Source: Alphaproteobacteria bacterium UBA3637 (GTDB lineage Bacteria > Pseudomonadota > Alphaproteobacteria > CAAHEQ01 > UBA3637). From it: a DNA stretch of 61,148 bases. The notes beneath the pieces were generated by a model. That model was not told where the DNA came from, ran no database searches, and saw only the letters and a list, made by a program, of their open reading frames with translations. The stretch is from assembly GCA_002373615.1 (NCBI GenBank), contig DFKU01000050.1, positions 1-61,148 on the forward strand. The letters run 5' to 3'. Of this stretch, positions 1 through 7,785 are shown piece after piece (position 1 is the first letter of the stretch; every line of letters starts with the position of its first letter). A program made the position numbers and the translations under genes.

Positions 1-17
1 AAAATTTATTCATTTTT

Positions 18-45
18 AAAGCCCCTTAAAACGGGGCTTTTTTTT
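18..45 (+). terminator. Intrinsic terminator of an upstream gene outside the window
   Basis: A GC-rich stem, AGCCCC/GGGGCT with a 7-nt loop, is followed by a run of eight T. It closes a plus-strand transcript that enters from the left edge and separates it from the promoter at 48-76. Confidence 0.8.
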
Positions 46-47
46 AC

Positions 48-76
48 TTGACTTTCAATGAAATCTTCACTAGGCT
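48..76 (+). promoter_or_regulatory. Sigma-70 promoter of RNA copy 1 and the first pilin gene
   Basis: The -35 TTGACT (48-53) and -10 TAGGCT (71-76) are separated by 17 nt. The predicted start, near 83, lies exactly at the first hairpin of the structured leader. The same promoter-to-hairpin distance is seen at the other three RNA copies, which supports the call. Confidence 0.6.
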
Positions 77-82
77 GAAAGG

Positions 83-232
83 GTATTTTGACAGACGTCA
101 AAATACCGGAACTGAAATTCCAACATTAGAAATCCGTCCTTTGGGCGGATGGTCGCCCAATAAAAAAGAATAAGTGACACTGTTCTAATGCAGTATTTCA
201 GCATCCGTCCACTAAACAAAGTGGAGTTTTTT
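83..232 (+). ncRNA. Structured leader RNA, copy 1 (pilin-leader pseudoknot RNA)
   Basis: Helices read by eye are: P1, an 11-bp stem 82-92/97-107; P2, GGAA 108-111 with TTCC 118-121; P3, 124-131 with 183-190 (CATTAGAA/TTCTAATG); P5, 152-156 with 174-178. A pseudoknot strand CGGATG (146-151) can pair with CATCCG (202-207), crossing P3. The same strand can instead pair with ATCCGTCC (133-140). A terminator hairpin with stem TCCACT/AGTGGA and six T follows (208-231), just before the pilin ribosome-binding site. The same layout with different bases recurs at three other loci. No known family was recognised. It could act as an attenuator of the pilin gene or as a separate small RNA. Confidence 0.75.
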
Positions 233-258
233 GTTTTTTAAAAAAGAAAGGATGAAAA

Positions 259-1584
259 ATGAACAAAATTGGTAAATTAGAATCAGGTCGTTCCATGATT
301 GAAATATTGGGGATGTTGGCCGTGATGGGGGTATTAGGGATAACCGGTATTTCAGGATATAATTTAAGCATAAATAAGCACCACGCAAACGAAATTATTA
401 ACTCCGTATCAAAAATGGCAATTTCAGCATCAGGACAATTTATGACTCAAAATACTTTTTCTTTAAATGAATTTAATCATCGAACCGAAAACGGTTATAT
501 TGCATCAGAATTGATTTATGGAAAAGAACCGATTTTTGGTATTCGGATTAAAAATTTACCGAAAGAAATTTGTCAAAAAATTATAGCAACTCATTGGTCA
601 TCCCCCAAGGAAATTGCAATCAACGGAATTGTCATAACAGAAGCATCCAAATGTACAAAAAATGCTACTATTGATTTTATTTTTAGCAAAAATTTGGAAC
701 CAAGTACGTATGAAATAAAACGATGCCAAAATGATAGCCAATGCAGCGGATGTACCTCTTGTCAAAATTATGTTTGTACAGATGGCTGTGCCACAGGAAA
801 ATTGTGCGGAAAAGATATTGAAAATGCTGTTCAAAACACTTGTTGTTCGCAGAGTAATTACCTTGATGGGTTTTGCTGCCGAAAAATTCAAGGAGAATAT
901 TGCTTAAAAAATAATGGCGTTGGATGTCCGGTCGGTTATTTTTGGGGAGAATTAAACGAACAAGAAGGATGCTATTCCTGTGATGAAAATGAATTGATTA
1001 AAATAACATCCCTGTTCCTAAGCAGCTGTCATGTGTGTGATAACAGAGAAGCTATTTTTGGTCAATGTGTTTTACCTGATTACTGTGGCCCCGGACAAAT
1101 TTTACACCGTAATAATCAATGTGATGCCTGTGATTCTAATCAACGTTTAAATATTTCTATGGGGAAAGGCAGAACACGAGCACAATCTGTACGGGATTGC
1201 ATCACAAATTGTGCTGATTACAATCCTAATCGTAAAATTGCCTGCTATCGCACCATTTGGGACGGAACGGGATGCTACTGTTATCCGAATGGTTGTCCAA
1301 CGGGTTCTTCTGATGTGGAAGAAGAAGGTGTCTGCTTATCTTTACCCGGATATTATTACAATTATTACAATGCTGGAAATTTTTCCAAATGTCCCACAAA
1401 TCTTTCTGAAATAGACAATTGGCAATATTGTACAGATGAATGCCATTTAGTGTGGAACACTAACACCAATACCTGCTCTTTTCCAACGGATATCAGTGTA
1501 ATGGACTATCAATGGGGATGCGAAGCAGCCGGAGGTATCTGGTCCGGTGATTCAGATACAAACGGAAAGTGTTTAAGAAAATAA
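259..1584 (+). CDS. Type IV prepilin-like, cysteine-rich surface protein
   Basis: The first seven or so residues form a short leader ending in ESG. This is followed by RSMIE and a hydrophobic helix of about 20 residues, so Glu is at +5 after the predicted cut. That matches the prepilin peptidase rule (G|x4E). After the helix comes a pilin-like segment to about residue 150 and then a long cysteine-rich part (dense C-x2-C and CC pairs, about residues 154-400) resembling furin/EGF-like knots. It should be processed by a PilD-type peptidase, assembled or anchored through the helix, and exposed outside the cell, where disulfides would form. The start has the upstream purine run AAAGAAAGGATG. It is preceded by the structured RNA at 83-232 and probably controlled by it. 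The binding partner is unknown. A pseudopilin or minor tip pilin is the alternative. Confidence 0.75.
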   Translation: MNKIGKLESGRSMIEILGMLAVMGVLGITGISGYNLSINKHHANEIINSVSKMAISASGQFMTQNTFSLNEFNHRTENGYIASELIYGKEPIFGIRIKNLPKEICQKIIATHWSSPKEIAINGIVITEASKCTKNATIDFIFSKNLEPSTYEIKRCQNDSQCSGCTSCQNYVCTDGCATGKLCGKDIENAVQNTCCSQSNYLDGFCCRKIQGEYCLKNNGVGCPVGYFWGELNEQEGCYSCDENELIKITSLFLSSCHVCDNREAIFGQCVLPDYCGPGQILHRNNQCDACDSNQRLNISMGKGRTRAQSVRDCITNCADYNPNRKIACYRTIWDGTGCYCYPNGCPTGSSDVEEEGVCLSLPGYYYNYYNAGNFSKCPTNLSEIDNWQYCTDECHLVWNTNTNTCSFPTDISVMDYQWGCEAAGGIWSGDSDTNGKCLRK

Positions 1585-2172
1585 CTATTCAAATTTTGTC
1601 ATTTGACGTTTCACACGCGCGATTTCTTTAAACAGGTTTTTGGGTGAACGAACAGAGCCGATAAAAGAGACTTGGTTTGGGCGGACCGCTTTATCTTTGA
1701 CCATTTGCATCATAAATTTTAAGACACCATCCCAATAATGATTATAATTCAGAAAAATAACAGGACGGGCCGACCATTCGCCAATTTTAAAGCGCACACC
1801 CATTGTGCCAATTTCATCCAAAGTACCCCAACCGCCGGGGGCCACCAAAACAACCTCCGCACGGGTCACCATGATTTTTTTGCGTTCTTCTAAGGTATCC
1901 ACTAATTTTAATTCGCCTCGTTTAAAAATAGATGGGTCAGCGCATTGTTTTTTTAACAATGGGGGAATCGTCACCCCCAAGACTTTACCGCCGACACTGC
2001 GGGCACCACTGTAGGCCGCCCCCATCATCCCAACATCCCCCACCCCATAAATCAAGGTATAACCTTTTGAGGCAATCAGTTGGCCTGTTTGATACACTTT
2101 TGAATAACAATCAACCGCAATATCGTAATTAGAACTGCCAAAAATCGCCATGGCGGGCGTGTGTTTTTTCAT
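1585..2172 (-). CDS. LOG-family protein (cytokinin riboside 5'-monophosphate phosphoribohydrolase-like)
   Basis: This is a 195-residue Rossmann-like protein of TIGR00730/LOG type. Seen motifs are the glycine-rich YGVGDVGMMGAA (42-53), the R98-K99-x2-M pair, and PGGWGTLDE (112-120), the family signature that binds the nucleotide. The family hydrolyses nucleoside 5'-monophosphates to a free base and ribose 5-phosphate. Many bacterial members have no plant-hormone role and are thought to work in nucleotide salvage. The gene ends base-to-base against the first pilin gene (convergent). It starts 11 nt after the small lipoprotein gene upstream, so the two are probably co-transcribed. A GGGGGAA ribosome-binding site precedes the ATG. 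Confidence 0.88.
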   Translation of the reverse strand: MKKHTPAMAIFGSSNYDIAVDCYSKVYQTGQLIASKGYTLIYGVGDVGMMGAAYSGARSVGGKVLGVTIPPLLKKQCADPSIFKRGELKLVDTLEERKKIMVTRAEVVLVAPGGWGTLDEIGTMGVRFKIGEWSARPVIFLNYNHYWDGVLKFMMQMVKDKAVRPNQVSFIGSVRSPKNLFKEIARVKRQMTKFE

Positions 2173-2183
2173 GTTTCCCCCTT

Positions 2184-2303
2184 TTATTCTTTGACGACAT
2201 AAGTTTCGGGATAGGTAGATCCTGTGGGTCTTTCAGGCTTGGAAATCCGCCCGCATCCCGATAAAATAAAAGCCAATATCATAAGACAAAATATCTGTTT
2301 CAT
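2184..2303 (-). CDS. LptM-like small lipoprotein (39 aa)
   Basis: The 39-residue frame starts MKQIFCLMILAFILSGCGR. It has a lysine, a hydrophobic stretch and a lipobox LSGC, followed by a short proline-rich tail (KPERPTGSTYPETY). This size and the C-G-R-x-P-x-x-P pattern match the LptM/YifL class of tiny outer-membrane lipoproteins, which in E. coli assist maturation of the LPS transporter LptD. Identity as LptM is inference from pattern, since the family is very short. No Shine-Dalgarno is visible. The promoter at 2310-2338 places the transcript start at or next to the ATG, so it is probably leaderless. The LOG gene follows 11 nt later. Confidence 0.7.
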   Translation of the reverse strand: MKQIFCLMILAFILSGCGRISKPERPTGSTYPETYVVKE

Positions 2304-2309
2304 GGGGAT

Positions 2310-2338
2310 AGTTTAACGCACCCAAAGGAGCATGTCAA
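2310..2338 (-). promoter_or_regulatory. Promoter of the LptM-like gene, predicted leaderless
   Basis: On the minus strand, TTGACA (2338-2333) and TAAACT (2315-2310) are 17 nt apart. Six bases separate the -10 from the ATG at 2303, so transcription should begin at about the start codon. Confidence 0.6.
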
Positions 2339-2344
2339 GAAAAA

Positions 2345-3526
2345 TCATTCATCCAGATTTGTTTTGAATTCCCCCGTCCCAGAATTACAGAAAAGTTTTT
2401 TGGTGACGCGATCGAACATACAGGCTTTTCCCTCGCCTTTGGATGATTCGGGCGAAAGAACGGGAATAAGATGCATTCTTTCTTTATTTGTTGACATATC
2501 AATTATTTTTATAGAATAATGTTTTATATATTGCGTTGCACTAGTACTACCTATAACCCAGTCTCCGCTGATTGCATTAAATGTAGGTGTCGCTTTTGTT
2601 ACTCCATCTATATCAAAATGCTCTTTGTATAATTCATAAATATGATGACCAAATATTGTTGATGCTCCCACTGAACCAGCTGATGAACCAAATCTGATAT
2701 AAAAAGTATTTTGTTTGCTTCCAACATCAAAATAAGTGTTCGTTGCTTTTGCAATATAGCAATCACCAGTTGCTTCTGTTCTAATTATCTCACTATCAAA
2801 AATTATTTTATCTGTTTCTAAAGCTGTTAAACCTGTTTCAATTCTATTACCCTTTGCTTCATAGAGTATTTCCAAATACTGAACTCGTTTACAACCATCT
2901 TTACACTTGTGATTTTCTGTATCGCAGACCATACATTCATTTTCGGCGTTGCAATCCGTGTCATCATCACACTCATTGTCTGGTGGTGTGCATTCACTTT
3001 CGCACAAGTGCGTTGTGGAACTACATACCCCACAAACACCACAACTTTCATCACATTCACAATACTGTGTGTCGTTTTTCCCCGTCATATCGTTATTATA
3101 GATAAACAAGAAGCTGTTGTCTTCATCGCAAGAGGTGATGGGCGTGGTTGGGGTAGTTTCCTTACTCAATCGGCGGATGGGGGTGGTGTCTCCAATGGTG
3201 TTTAAAATATTTTGGCAGACGGTTTTTTTAACCCCTGATACCTCTATCCCAAATTGTTTATAAAGCCCCTCTGTTGTCACATCTTCAATAGTTCCGCCAG
3301 AAGTTTGATTTGGGGGATTAAATTCAGCCAGTGAGGGTTCGCGTCCATTAAATCCAATTTGCCCTGCCACAATGACCGCTCGGCGTTGTGCTTCTTGAAT
3401 CAAGGTGTTCGCTCTATTCTTATCCATCGCCACACCATACGCCCAAATTCCCGTAATGGACAGAATACCCATTATCGCCAATGTGCCCAATGTCTCTACT
3501 AAACTCCGTCCTGATTCTGTTTTCAT
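2345..3526 (-). CDS. Prepilin-like protein with cysteine-rich region and LamG-like C-terminal domain
   Basis: The leader is only MKTESG, followed by RSLVE and a hydrophobic helix, giving the G|x4E prepilin peptidase site. A pilin-like domain runs to about residue 155. A dense cysteine cluster (about 158-220, repeated C-x2-C pairs) comes next. The last 170 residues resemble the LamG/concanavalin-like jellyroll common in gut-bacterial surface proteins, ending in the typical pattern CMFDRVTKKLFCNSGTGEF. It is likely a pilus-displayed or inner-membrane-tethered adhesin whose tip binds glycan or protein; the ligand is unknown. The structured RNA at 3550-3743 lies directly upstream, and a purine-rich ribosome-binding site (AAAAGGAGG) precedes the ATG. 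The LptM-like gene follows 41 nt downstream under its own promoter. Confidence 0.75.
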   Translation of the reverse strand: MKTESGRSLVETLGTLAIMGILSITGIWAYGVAMDKNRANTLIQEAQRRAVIVAGQIGFNGREPSLAEFNPPNQTSGGTIEDVTTEGLYKQFGIEVSGVKKTVCQNILNTIGDTTPIRRLSKETTPTTPITSCDEDNSFLFIYNNDMTGKNDTQYCECDESCGVCGVCSSTTHLCESECTPPDNECDDDTDCNAENECMVCDTENHKCKDGCKRVQYLEILYEAKGNRIETGLTALETDKIIFDSEIIRTEATGDCYIAKATNTYFDVGSKQNTFYIRFGSSAGSVGASTIFGHHIYELYKEHFDIDGVTKATPTFNAISGDWVIGSTSATQYIKHYSIKIIDMSTNKERMHLIPVLSPESSKGEGKACMFDRVTKKLFCNSGTGEFKTNLDE

Positions 3527-3549
3527 TTTTGCCTCCTTTTAAAAGTTAA

Positions 3550-3743
3550 ACAAATACTCACTTTGCAGTGAGTGGATGTTAGAAACTATATAGAAAGTAG
3601 ATAGTCTTACCTATTCAGGCAGACGCCTCTATTCGGTAAGCATCCACCCCAAAAGGTAGTGAATGCCCAACCAGGGAATTTGGGTTCCCTTTGTCCTTTC
3701 TATATGGGCTTCTAAACCCACTATCTGAATGGACCATTCAGAC
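3550..3743 (-). ncRNA. Structured leader RNA, copy 2 (pilin-leader pseudoknot RNA)
   Basis: Plus-strand positions of pairing arms: P1 3723-3743 (near-perfect hairpin); P2 3706-3719 (GGG/CCC); P3 3696-3705 with 3588-3597 (10 bp, CTTTCTATAT/ATATAGAAAG); internal hairpin 3605-3640 with a GAATA/GAATA internal loop and an AGGC/GCCT tip stem; pseudoknot 3641-3647 with 3572-3578 (GTGGATG/CATCCAC); competing helix 3641-3647 with 3659-3665 (GTGGATG with CATTCAC). A stem ACTCACT/AGTGAGT at 3556-3573 follows, with a weak T tract, ahead of the pilin ribosome-binding site. The base changes relative to copy 1 keep the helices. Confidence 0.8.
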
Positions 3744-3749
3744 AGGGCT

Positions 3750-3779
3750 ATTATAGACTGATTAGTCTTAAAATTTCAA
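3750..3779 (-). promoter_or_regulatory. Sigma-70 promoter of RNA copy 2
   Basis: On the minus strand, TTGAAA (3779-3774) and a perfect TATAAT (3755-3750) are separated by 18 nt. The predicted start near 3743 coincides with the base of hairpin P1. Confidence 0.7.
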
Positions 3780-3805
3780 GTAAAAAATTTACTATTCATA
3801 AAATC

Positions 3806-3834
3806 TTTACTTTTTTTGAATTTCATGCTATAAT
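3806..3834 (+). promoter_or_regulatory. Promoter of typA
   Basis: The -35 TTTACT (3806-3811) and -10 TATAAT (3829-3834) are 17 nt apart. Start is predicted near 3841, leaving a leader of about 28 nt with an AAAAGGA ribosome-binding site. It is divergent from the pilin-leader promoter at 3750-3779, 27 nt away. Confidence 0.7.
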
Positions 3835-3868
3835 ACACCTTATTTTATCAGGGAAAAGGAAAATTATT

Positions 3869-5686
3869 ATGAATCAAAATATGCGCAATGTCGCCATTAT
3901 CGCCCACGTGGACCATGGGAAAACAACTTTTGTGGACGCTTTTTTAAAGCAATCCGGCACTTTTCGGGATAACCAACAAGTCGCCACCTGTGCCATGGAT
4001 TCCGGCGATTTGGAACGCGAACGCGGAATCACTATTTTTGCCAAGTGTACCTCGGTTGAATGGCATGGTACACGCATCAACATTGTGGACACCCCGGGAC
4101 ACGCTGACTTTGGAGGTGAGGTGGAACGCATTTTGTCCATGGTGGATGGCGTGATTGTGTTGGTGGATGCGGCGGAAGGGCCCCTGCCCCAAACCAAATT
4201 TGTGGTTGGAAAAGCTTTGAAATTAGGCCTGAAACCCATTGTTGTCATCAATAAAGTGGATCGCGCGGATGCCCGCCCTATGGAAGTCAACAATGAAGTG
4301 TTTGACTTATTTGCCAACTTGGGCGCCACGGATGAACAATTGGACTATCCCATTTTGTTTGCCTCTGGGCGTGAAGGTTGGGCCGTGGAAAATTTAAATG
4401 ACGAGCGCATCAACATTGAACCCCTTTTCCAAAAAATTATTGACCATGTGCCTGCCCCTGTGGTGGATGCCGATGGTCCCTTTAAAATGTTAGTCACCAC
4501 CTTGCACATGGATCCGTTTGTGGGACGCGTGCTGACAGGGCGCATTACTTCAGGCCAGGTCAAAACAAACCAAATGATTAAAGCACTTGACCGCAACGGA
4601 AACGTGGTGGAAACAGCGCGTGTCAGCCGAATTTTGGCGTTCCGCGGGCTCAAGCATCAAGCGATTGAAGAAGGGCTGGCCGGCGATATCGTCAGCATTT
4701 CCGGCTTTCAAAAAGCGACCGTTGCCGATACTTTGTGCGACCAAAGTGTGACTGAGCCCATGCAGGCGCAACCCATTGATCCCCCCACTTTGGCAATGAC
4801 CTTTTCCATCAATACATCACCGCTGGCGGGGCAAGATGGTGACAAAGTGACCTCACGGATGATTTGGGATCGCTTGGAAAAAGAGGCCGAAGGAAATGTG
4901 GCTTTACGGATTTCCCGCACGGATACCACCGATGCCTTTGAAGTGGCAGGGCGTGGCGAATTACAGCTGGGTATTTTGATTGAAACCATGCGCCGAGAAG
5001 GGTATGAGCTGTCCGTTTCCCGTCCGCGTGTGCTGTTCAAAGAAGAAAACGGCCAAAAGTTAGAGCCCATTGAAGAAGTCGTCGTAGATGTGGATGATGC
5101 CTATACCGGTGTGGTCGTGCAAAAGATGAGTGAACGCAAGGCTGAAATGGTGGAAATGACACCCTCCGGTCAAGGAAAGACAAGATTGATTTTCCATGCG
5201 CCGTCGCGGGGGCTCATCGGCTATCACAGCGAATTTTTAACCGATACCTGTGGTACAGGCGTGATGAACCGCATATTCTTGGAATACGCCCCCTATAAAG
5301 GCGATATTCAAACGCGCCACAATGGCGTGCTGATTTCCACTGAAGGCGGGAAGTCTGTGGCCTATGCCCTGTGGTACATTCAAGAACGTGGCCCCTTGTT
5401 TATCGGGGCTGGTGTGGATGTGTATCCAGGAATGATTATTGGCGGTAATGCCAAGATGGGCGATATTGAAGTGAACCCGATTAAAGGGAAAAAACTCACC
5501 AATATGCGTGCGGCAGGAAAAGACGAAGCGGTGGCTTTGGTGCCCCCCACGCAAATGCCTTTGGAAGCAGCACTTTCCTATATTGCGGATGATGAATTGG
5601 TGGAAGTAACCCCAAAGCACATTCGCTTGCGCAAGAAATATTTGGATGCCAATGATCGCCGTAAATTTGAACGCGGAAGATTGTAA
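3869..5686 (+). CDS. typA: Ribosome-associated GTPase TypA/BipA
   Basis: This is a translational GTPase of the EF-G superfamily at the full family length (605 aa). The P-loop AHVDHGKTT begins at residue 12. The DTPGHADFGGEV (G3) and NKVDRAD (G4) motifs follow. Then come the beta-barrel domain, the two EF-G-like domains and the TypA-specific C-terminus ending in a basic KKYLDANDRRKFERGR stretch. BipA binds the ribosome and helps large-subunit assembly and growth under stress such as cold. The gene is monocistronic: its own promoter lies at 3806-3834 and an intrinsic terminator follows immediately. Its higher GC and regular codon use contrast with the AT-rich adhesin genes on its left. Confidence 0.97.
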   Translation: MNQNMRNVAIIAHVDHGKTTFVDAFLKQSGTFRDNQQVATCAMDSGDLERERGITIFAKCTSVEWHGTRINIVDTPGHADFGGEVERILSMVDGVIVLVDAAEGPLPQTKFVVGKALKLGLKPIVVINKVDRADARPMEVNNEVFDLFANLGATDEQLDYPILFASGREGWAVENLNDERINIEPLFQKIIDHVPAPVVDADGPFKMLVTTLHMDPFVGRVLTGRITSGQVKTNQMIKALDRNGNVVETARVSRILAFRGLKHQAIEEGLAGDIVSISGFQKATVADTLCDQSVTEPMQAQPIDPPTLAMTFSINTSPLAGQDGDKVTSRMIWDRLEKEAEGNVALRISRTDTTDAFEVAGRGELQLGILIETMRREGYELSVSRPRVLFKEENGQKLEPIEEVVVDVDDAYTGVVVQKMSERKAEMVEMTPSGQGKTRLIFHAPSRGLIGYHSEFLTDTCGTGVMNRIFLEYAPYKGDIQTRHNGVLISTEGGKSVAYALWYIQERGPLFIGAGVDVYPGMIIGGNAKMGDIEVNPIKGKKLTNMRAAGKDEAVALVPPTQMPLEAALSYIADDELVEVTPKHIRLRKKYLDANDRRKFERGRL

Positions 5687-5704
5687 AAAAAGAAAATAAA
5701 TTTC

Positions 5705-5737
5705 AAATCCCCCTGCACAAATGGGGGATTTTTTTCT
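5705..5737 (+). terminator. Intrinsic terminator after typA
   Basis: A stem AAATCCCCC/GGGGGATTT with a 9-nt loop is followed by a T run. It lies 18 nt beyond the typA stop codon. Confidence 0.85.
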
Positions 5738-5793
5738 TGCTTTTTATGGGATTTTTCCCTACACTGACATAAAATTGAATGAAAGGTTGTACT

Positions 5794-7683
5794 ATGGATG
5801 AAAAAGCAGAATCACAAACTTTTGTTAAGACATTGAAAGAGCTCTATCATTTTTATAAACAAAATTTATTAAAAGAAAATAAGAAAAAGTTTTTTGTCTT
5901 GAATGGCGCAATGGCAGCCAGTTCCATTTTGTGCGGTATTTGTATGCCTTTAACATCCAAATGGTCGATCAATGCCTTAACCACGGCCATTGGGAAAGGA
6001 GCATTAGGAATTACTTTTCCTTTAGCAGCCGCAACTGAACGTGTCATCAGAAGCATAGATGGTTTTATGGATACTTATATTGATACAGCTTGGGATTCCT
6101 TTACTTTTTCAACCGAAAGGCCTTTAGCCCTTAAAAAAACCAGGCAGGCCGCCAACATTCCAGAGGCAGCACAAAAAAAACCATCTGTAGAACTATCACA
6201 AAGTGCCAATCAAAGCGCCACTTATGCAACACGGTTATTAACAAGAACCAGTAATTTGGCTTTTCAAATCCCCTATGCAGTAAGCTCTGCTGTTTTGGCA
6301 ACAGTACTTCACCCTGGTATAGGCGTCACTGCACTTGGCACGTGTATAGCGAATGGTATTTTGACATATAGAAACGCCCAATCAAATAAAAAATCAAATG
6401 AAGAATTTCGTCAAATCAATAAAAAATATGCGGCCAGGCAAGTGGATGTTGTAGAGCATTACCAGCGCGTTAAAAATTTAGGTCGGGAAACACCAGAAAA
6501 CGAAGAATTAACAAGACTCTCACTGGAAGCCCAAGCAGTATTAGATAAACGTAATAAGCGCTTCCGTTTGAACAGAGCTATACAGTTGGGCTTAACCACT
6601 TTATCTAACATTGGTATTGGTATTTGGGCTGGGGCAGAGGCTATTAATTCTGGAGATATCGGTACCGCTATGGCTTTGATGTCCGCTGCATCTGGCATGA
6701 TGTTTTCGGCTGGACGTATTTCAAATATTTGGGGCAACATGAAAGAAACATTGGATTCATGGCGCAACACAGAAAAAGATTTACAATACGATAAATCCCA
6801 TGATTTAACTTATGGCGATATAACTCCATCCAAAGTACAAGGAAAAATTGAAATCAAAAATGTGAGCTACACATATCCTGCAGAGCCTCCAAAACCCGCT
6901 TTAACAGACATCAATTTATCCCTTGGAAATGGGGTAACTGTAATTACAGGTCCAAGCGGTTCAGGAAAATCAACCCTATTGAAATTATTACAACACACAC
7001 GCGAAGGTGACGGAAACATCACATTAGATGGGGTCCCTTTAACACAATTACCTAAAGGATTTTTAGAGCAACAAATAGCCATTGTGAATCAGCGCCCAGA
7101 TTTCTTTTCTCATCGGACATTAAAGGAAAACCTGATGAGCGTTTCTTCTTTAGCAAATACTCATTCTATCAAAAAAGCTTTACATAAAGCAGCCTTGGAT
7201 GGTGAAATTTCATCTGAAGAATATGAAAACAAAAAAATGAATGAACTTTCTGGAGGCCAACAACAACGAGAAAACATCGCAGAATCCTTTTTACAAAATA
7301 AGCCCATTATCATTTACGATGAACCCACCGCTAATTTAGATGAAAACAATAAGCGTCGTATTTGGCATAATTTACAACGAGCAGGTAAAGATAAGACTGT
7401 TATTGTTGTGACACATGATGTGCGTGAAATTGAATCCGCCGACAGAATTATTTATTTAGAAGGTGGGGCTATTATTCAAGATGGGACACCCGAAAATTTA
7501 AAGCAACAAAATGGTCCTGTTTTGGATTTATTTAAGGCCTCTCAAAAGCCTTTAAAGATAAATTCCCAAGTAATTCAATGGGAAGAAAAACAAAAATTAT
7601 TACAAGGACTTAAAAGTCATAAAAAAAGATTGATTCGCAAAAGATTAAATGAAGTTTTAAGTGGACAAAAAGGTAATTCATAA
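5794..7683 (+). CDS. ABC transporter, fused membrane and ATP-binding domains (exporter type)
   Basis: An N-terminal membrane region (hydrophobic stretches near residues 30-60, 160-190 and 265-310) is fused to an ATPase domain from about residue 350. Seen motifs are Walker A GPSGSGKST, a Q-loop (VNQRPDFF), the signature LSGGQQQRENIAES, Walker B IIIYDEPTANLD and the H-switch THD. The half-transporter would dimerise in the inner membrane and export an unknown substrate. There are fewer clear membrane helices than in a standard MsbA. I chose the ATG at 5794 (MDEKAES) over the upstream ATG at 5779 because AAAGG at 5782-5786 gives 7-nt spacing. The neighbouring AmpG-like gene hints at a cell-wall or antibiotic-related role, but that is only context. 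Confidence 0.8.
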   Translation: MDEKAESQTFVKTLKELYHFYKQNLLKENKKKFFVLNGAMAASSILCGICMPLTSKWSINALTTAIGKGALGITFPLAAATERVIRSIDGFMDTYIDTAWDSFTFSTERPLALKKTRQAANIPEAAQKKPSVELSQSANQSATYATRLLTRTSNLAFQIPYAVSSAVLATVLHPGIGVTALGTCIANGILTYRNAQSNKKSNEEFRQINKKYAARQVDVVEHYQRVKNLGRETPENEELTRLSLEAQAVLDKRNKRFRLNRAIQLGLTTLSNIGIGIWAGAEAINSGDIGTAMALMSAASGMMFSAGRISNIWGNMKETLDSWRNTEKDLQYDKSHDLTYGDITPSKVQGKIEIKNVSYTYPAEPPKPALTDINLSLGNGVTVITGPSGSGKSTLLKLLQHTREGDGNITLDGVPLTQLPKGFLEQQIAIVNQRPDFFSHRTLKENLMSVSSLANTHSIKKALHKAALDGEISSEEYENKKMNELSGGQQQRENIAESFLQNKPIIIYDEPTANLDENNKRRIWHNLQRAGKDKTVIVVTHDVREIESADRIIYLEGGAIIQDGTPENLKQQNGPVLDLFKASQKPLKINSQVIQWEEKQKLLQGLKSHKKRLIRKRLNEVLSGQKGNS

Positions 7684-7785
7684 GAGCAATTCTGCCCGGA
7701 AAAAATAAAAAATTGATGGACAATCCAAAGTCAAAAGTATATAATAGGTTAAAACGATATAAATCTTTATTTGAAGGGAAATAAA

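Noticed and set aside
3550..3743. Identification of the pilin-leader RNA as a c-di-GMP riboswitch, suggested by pilin genes and a diguanylate cyclase.
   Set aside because: I cannot find the conserved core of either c-di-GMP class (GEMM-I or c-di-GMP-II). The pseudoknot layout and the GAATA/GAATA internal loop do not match them. The ligand, if any, is unknown.
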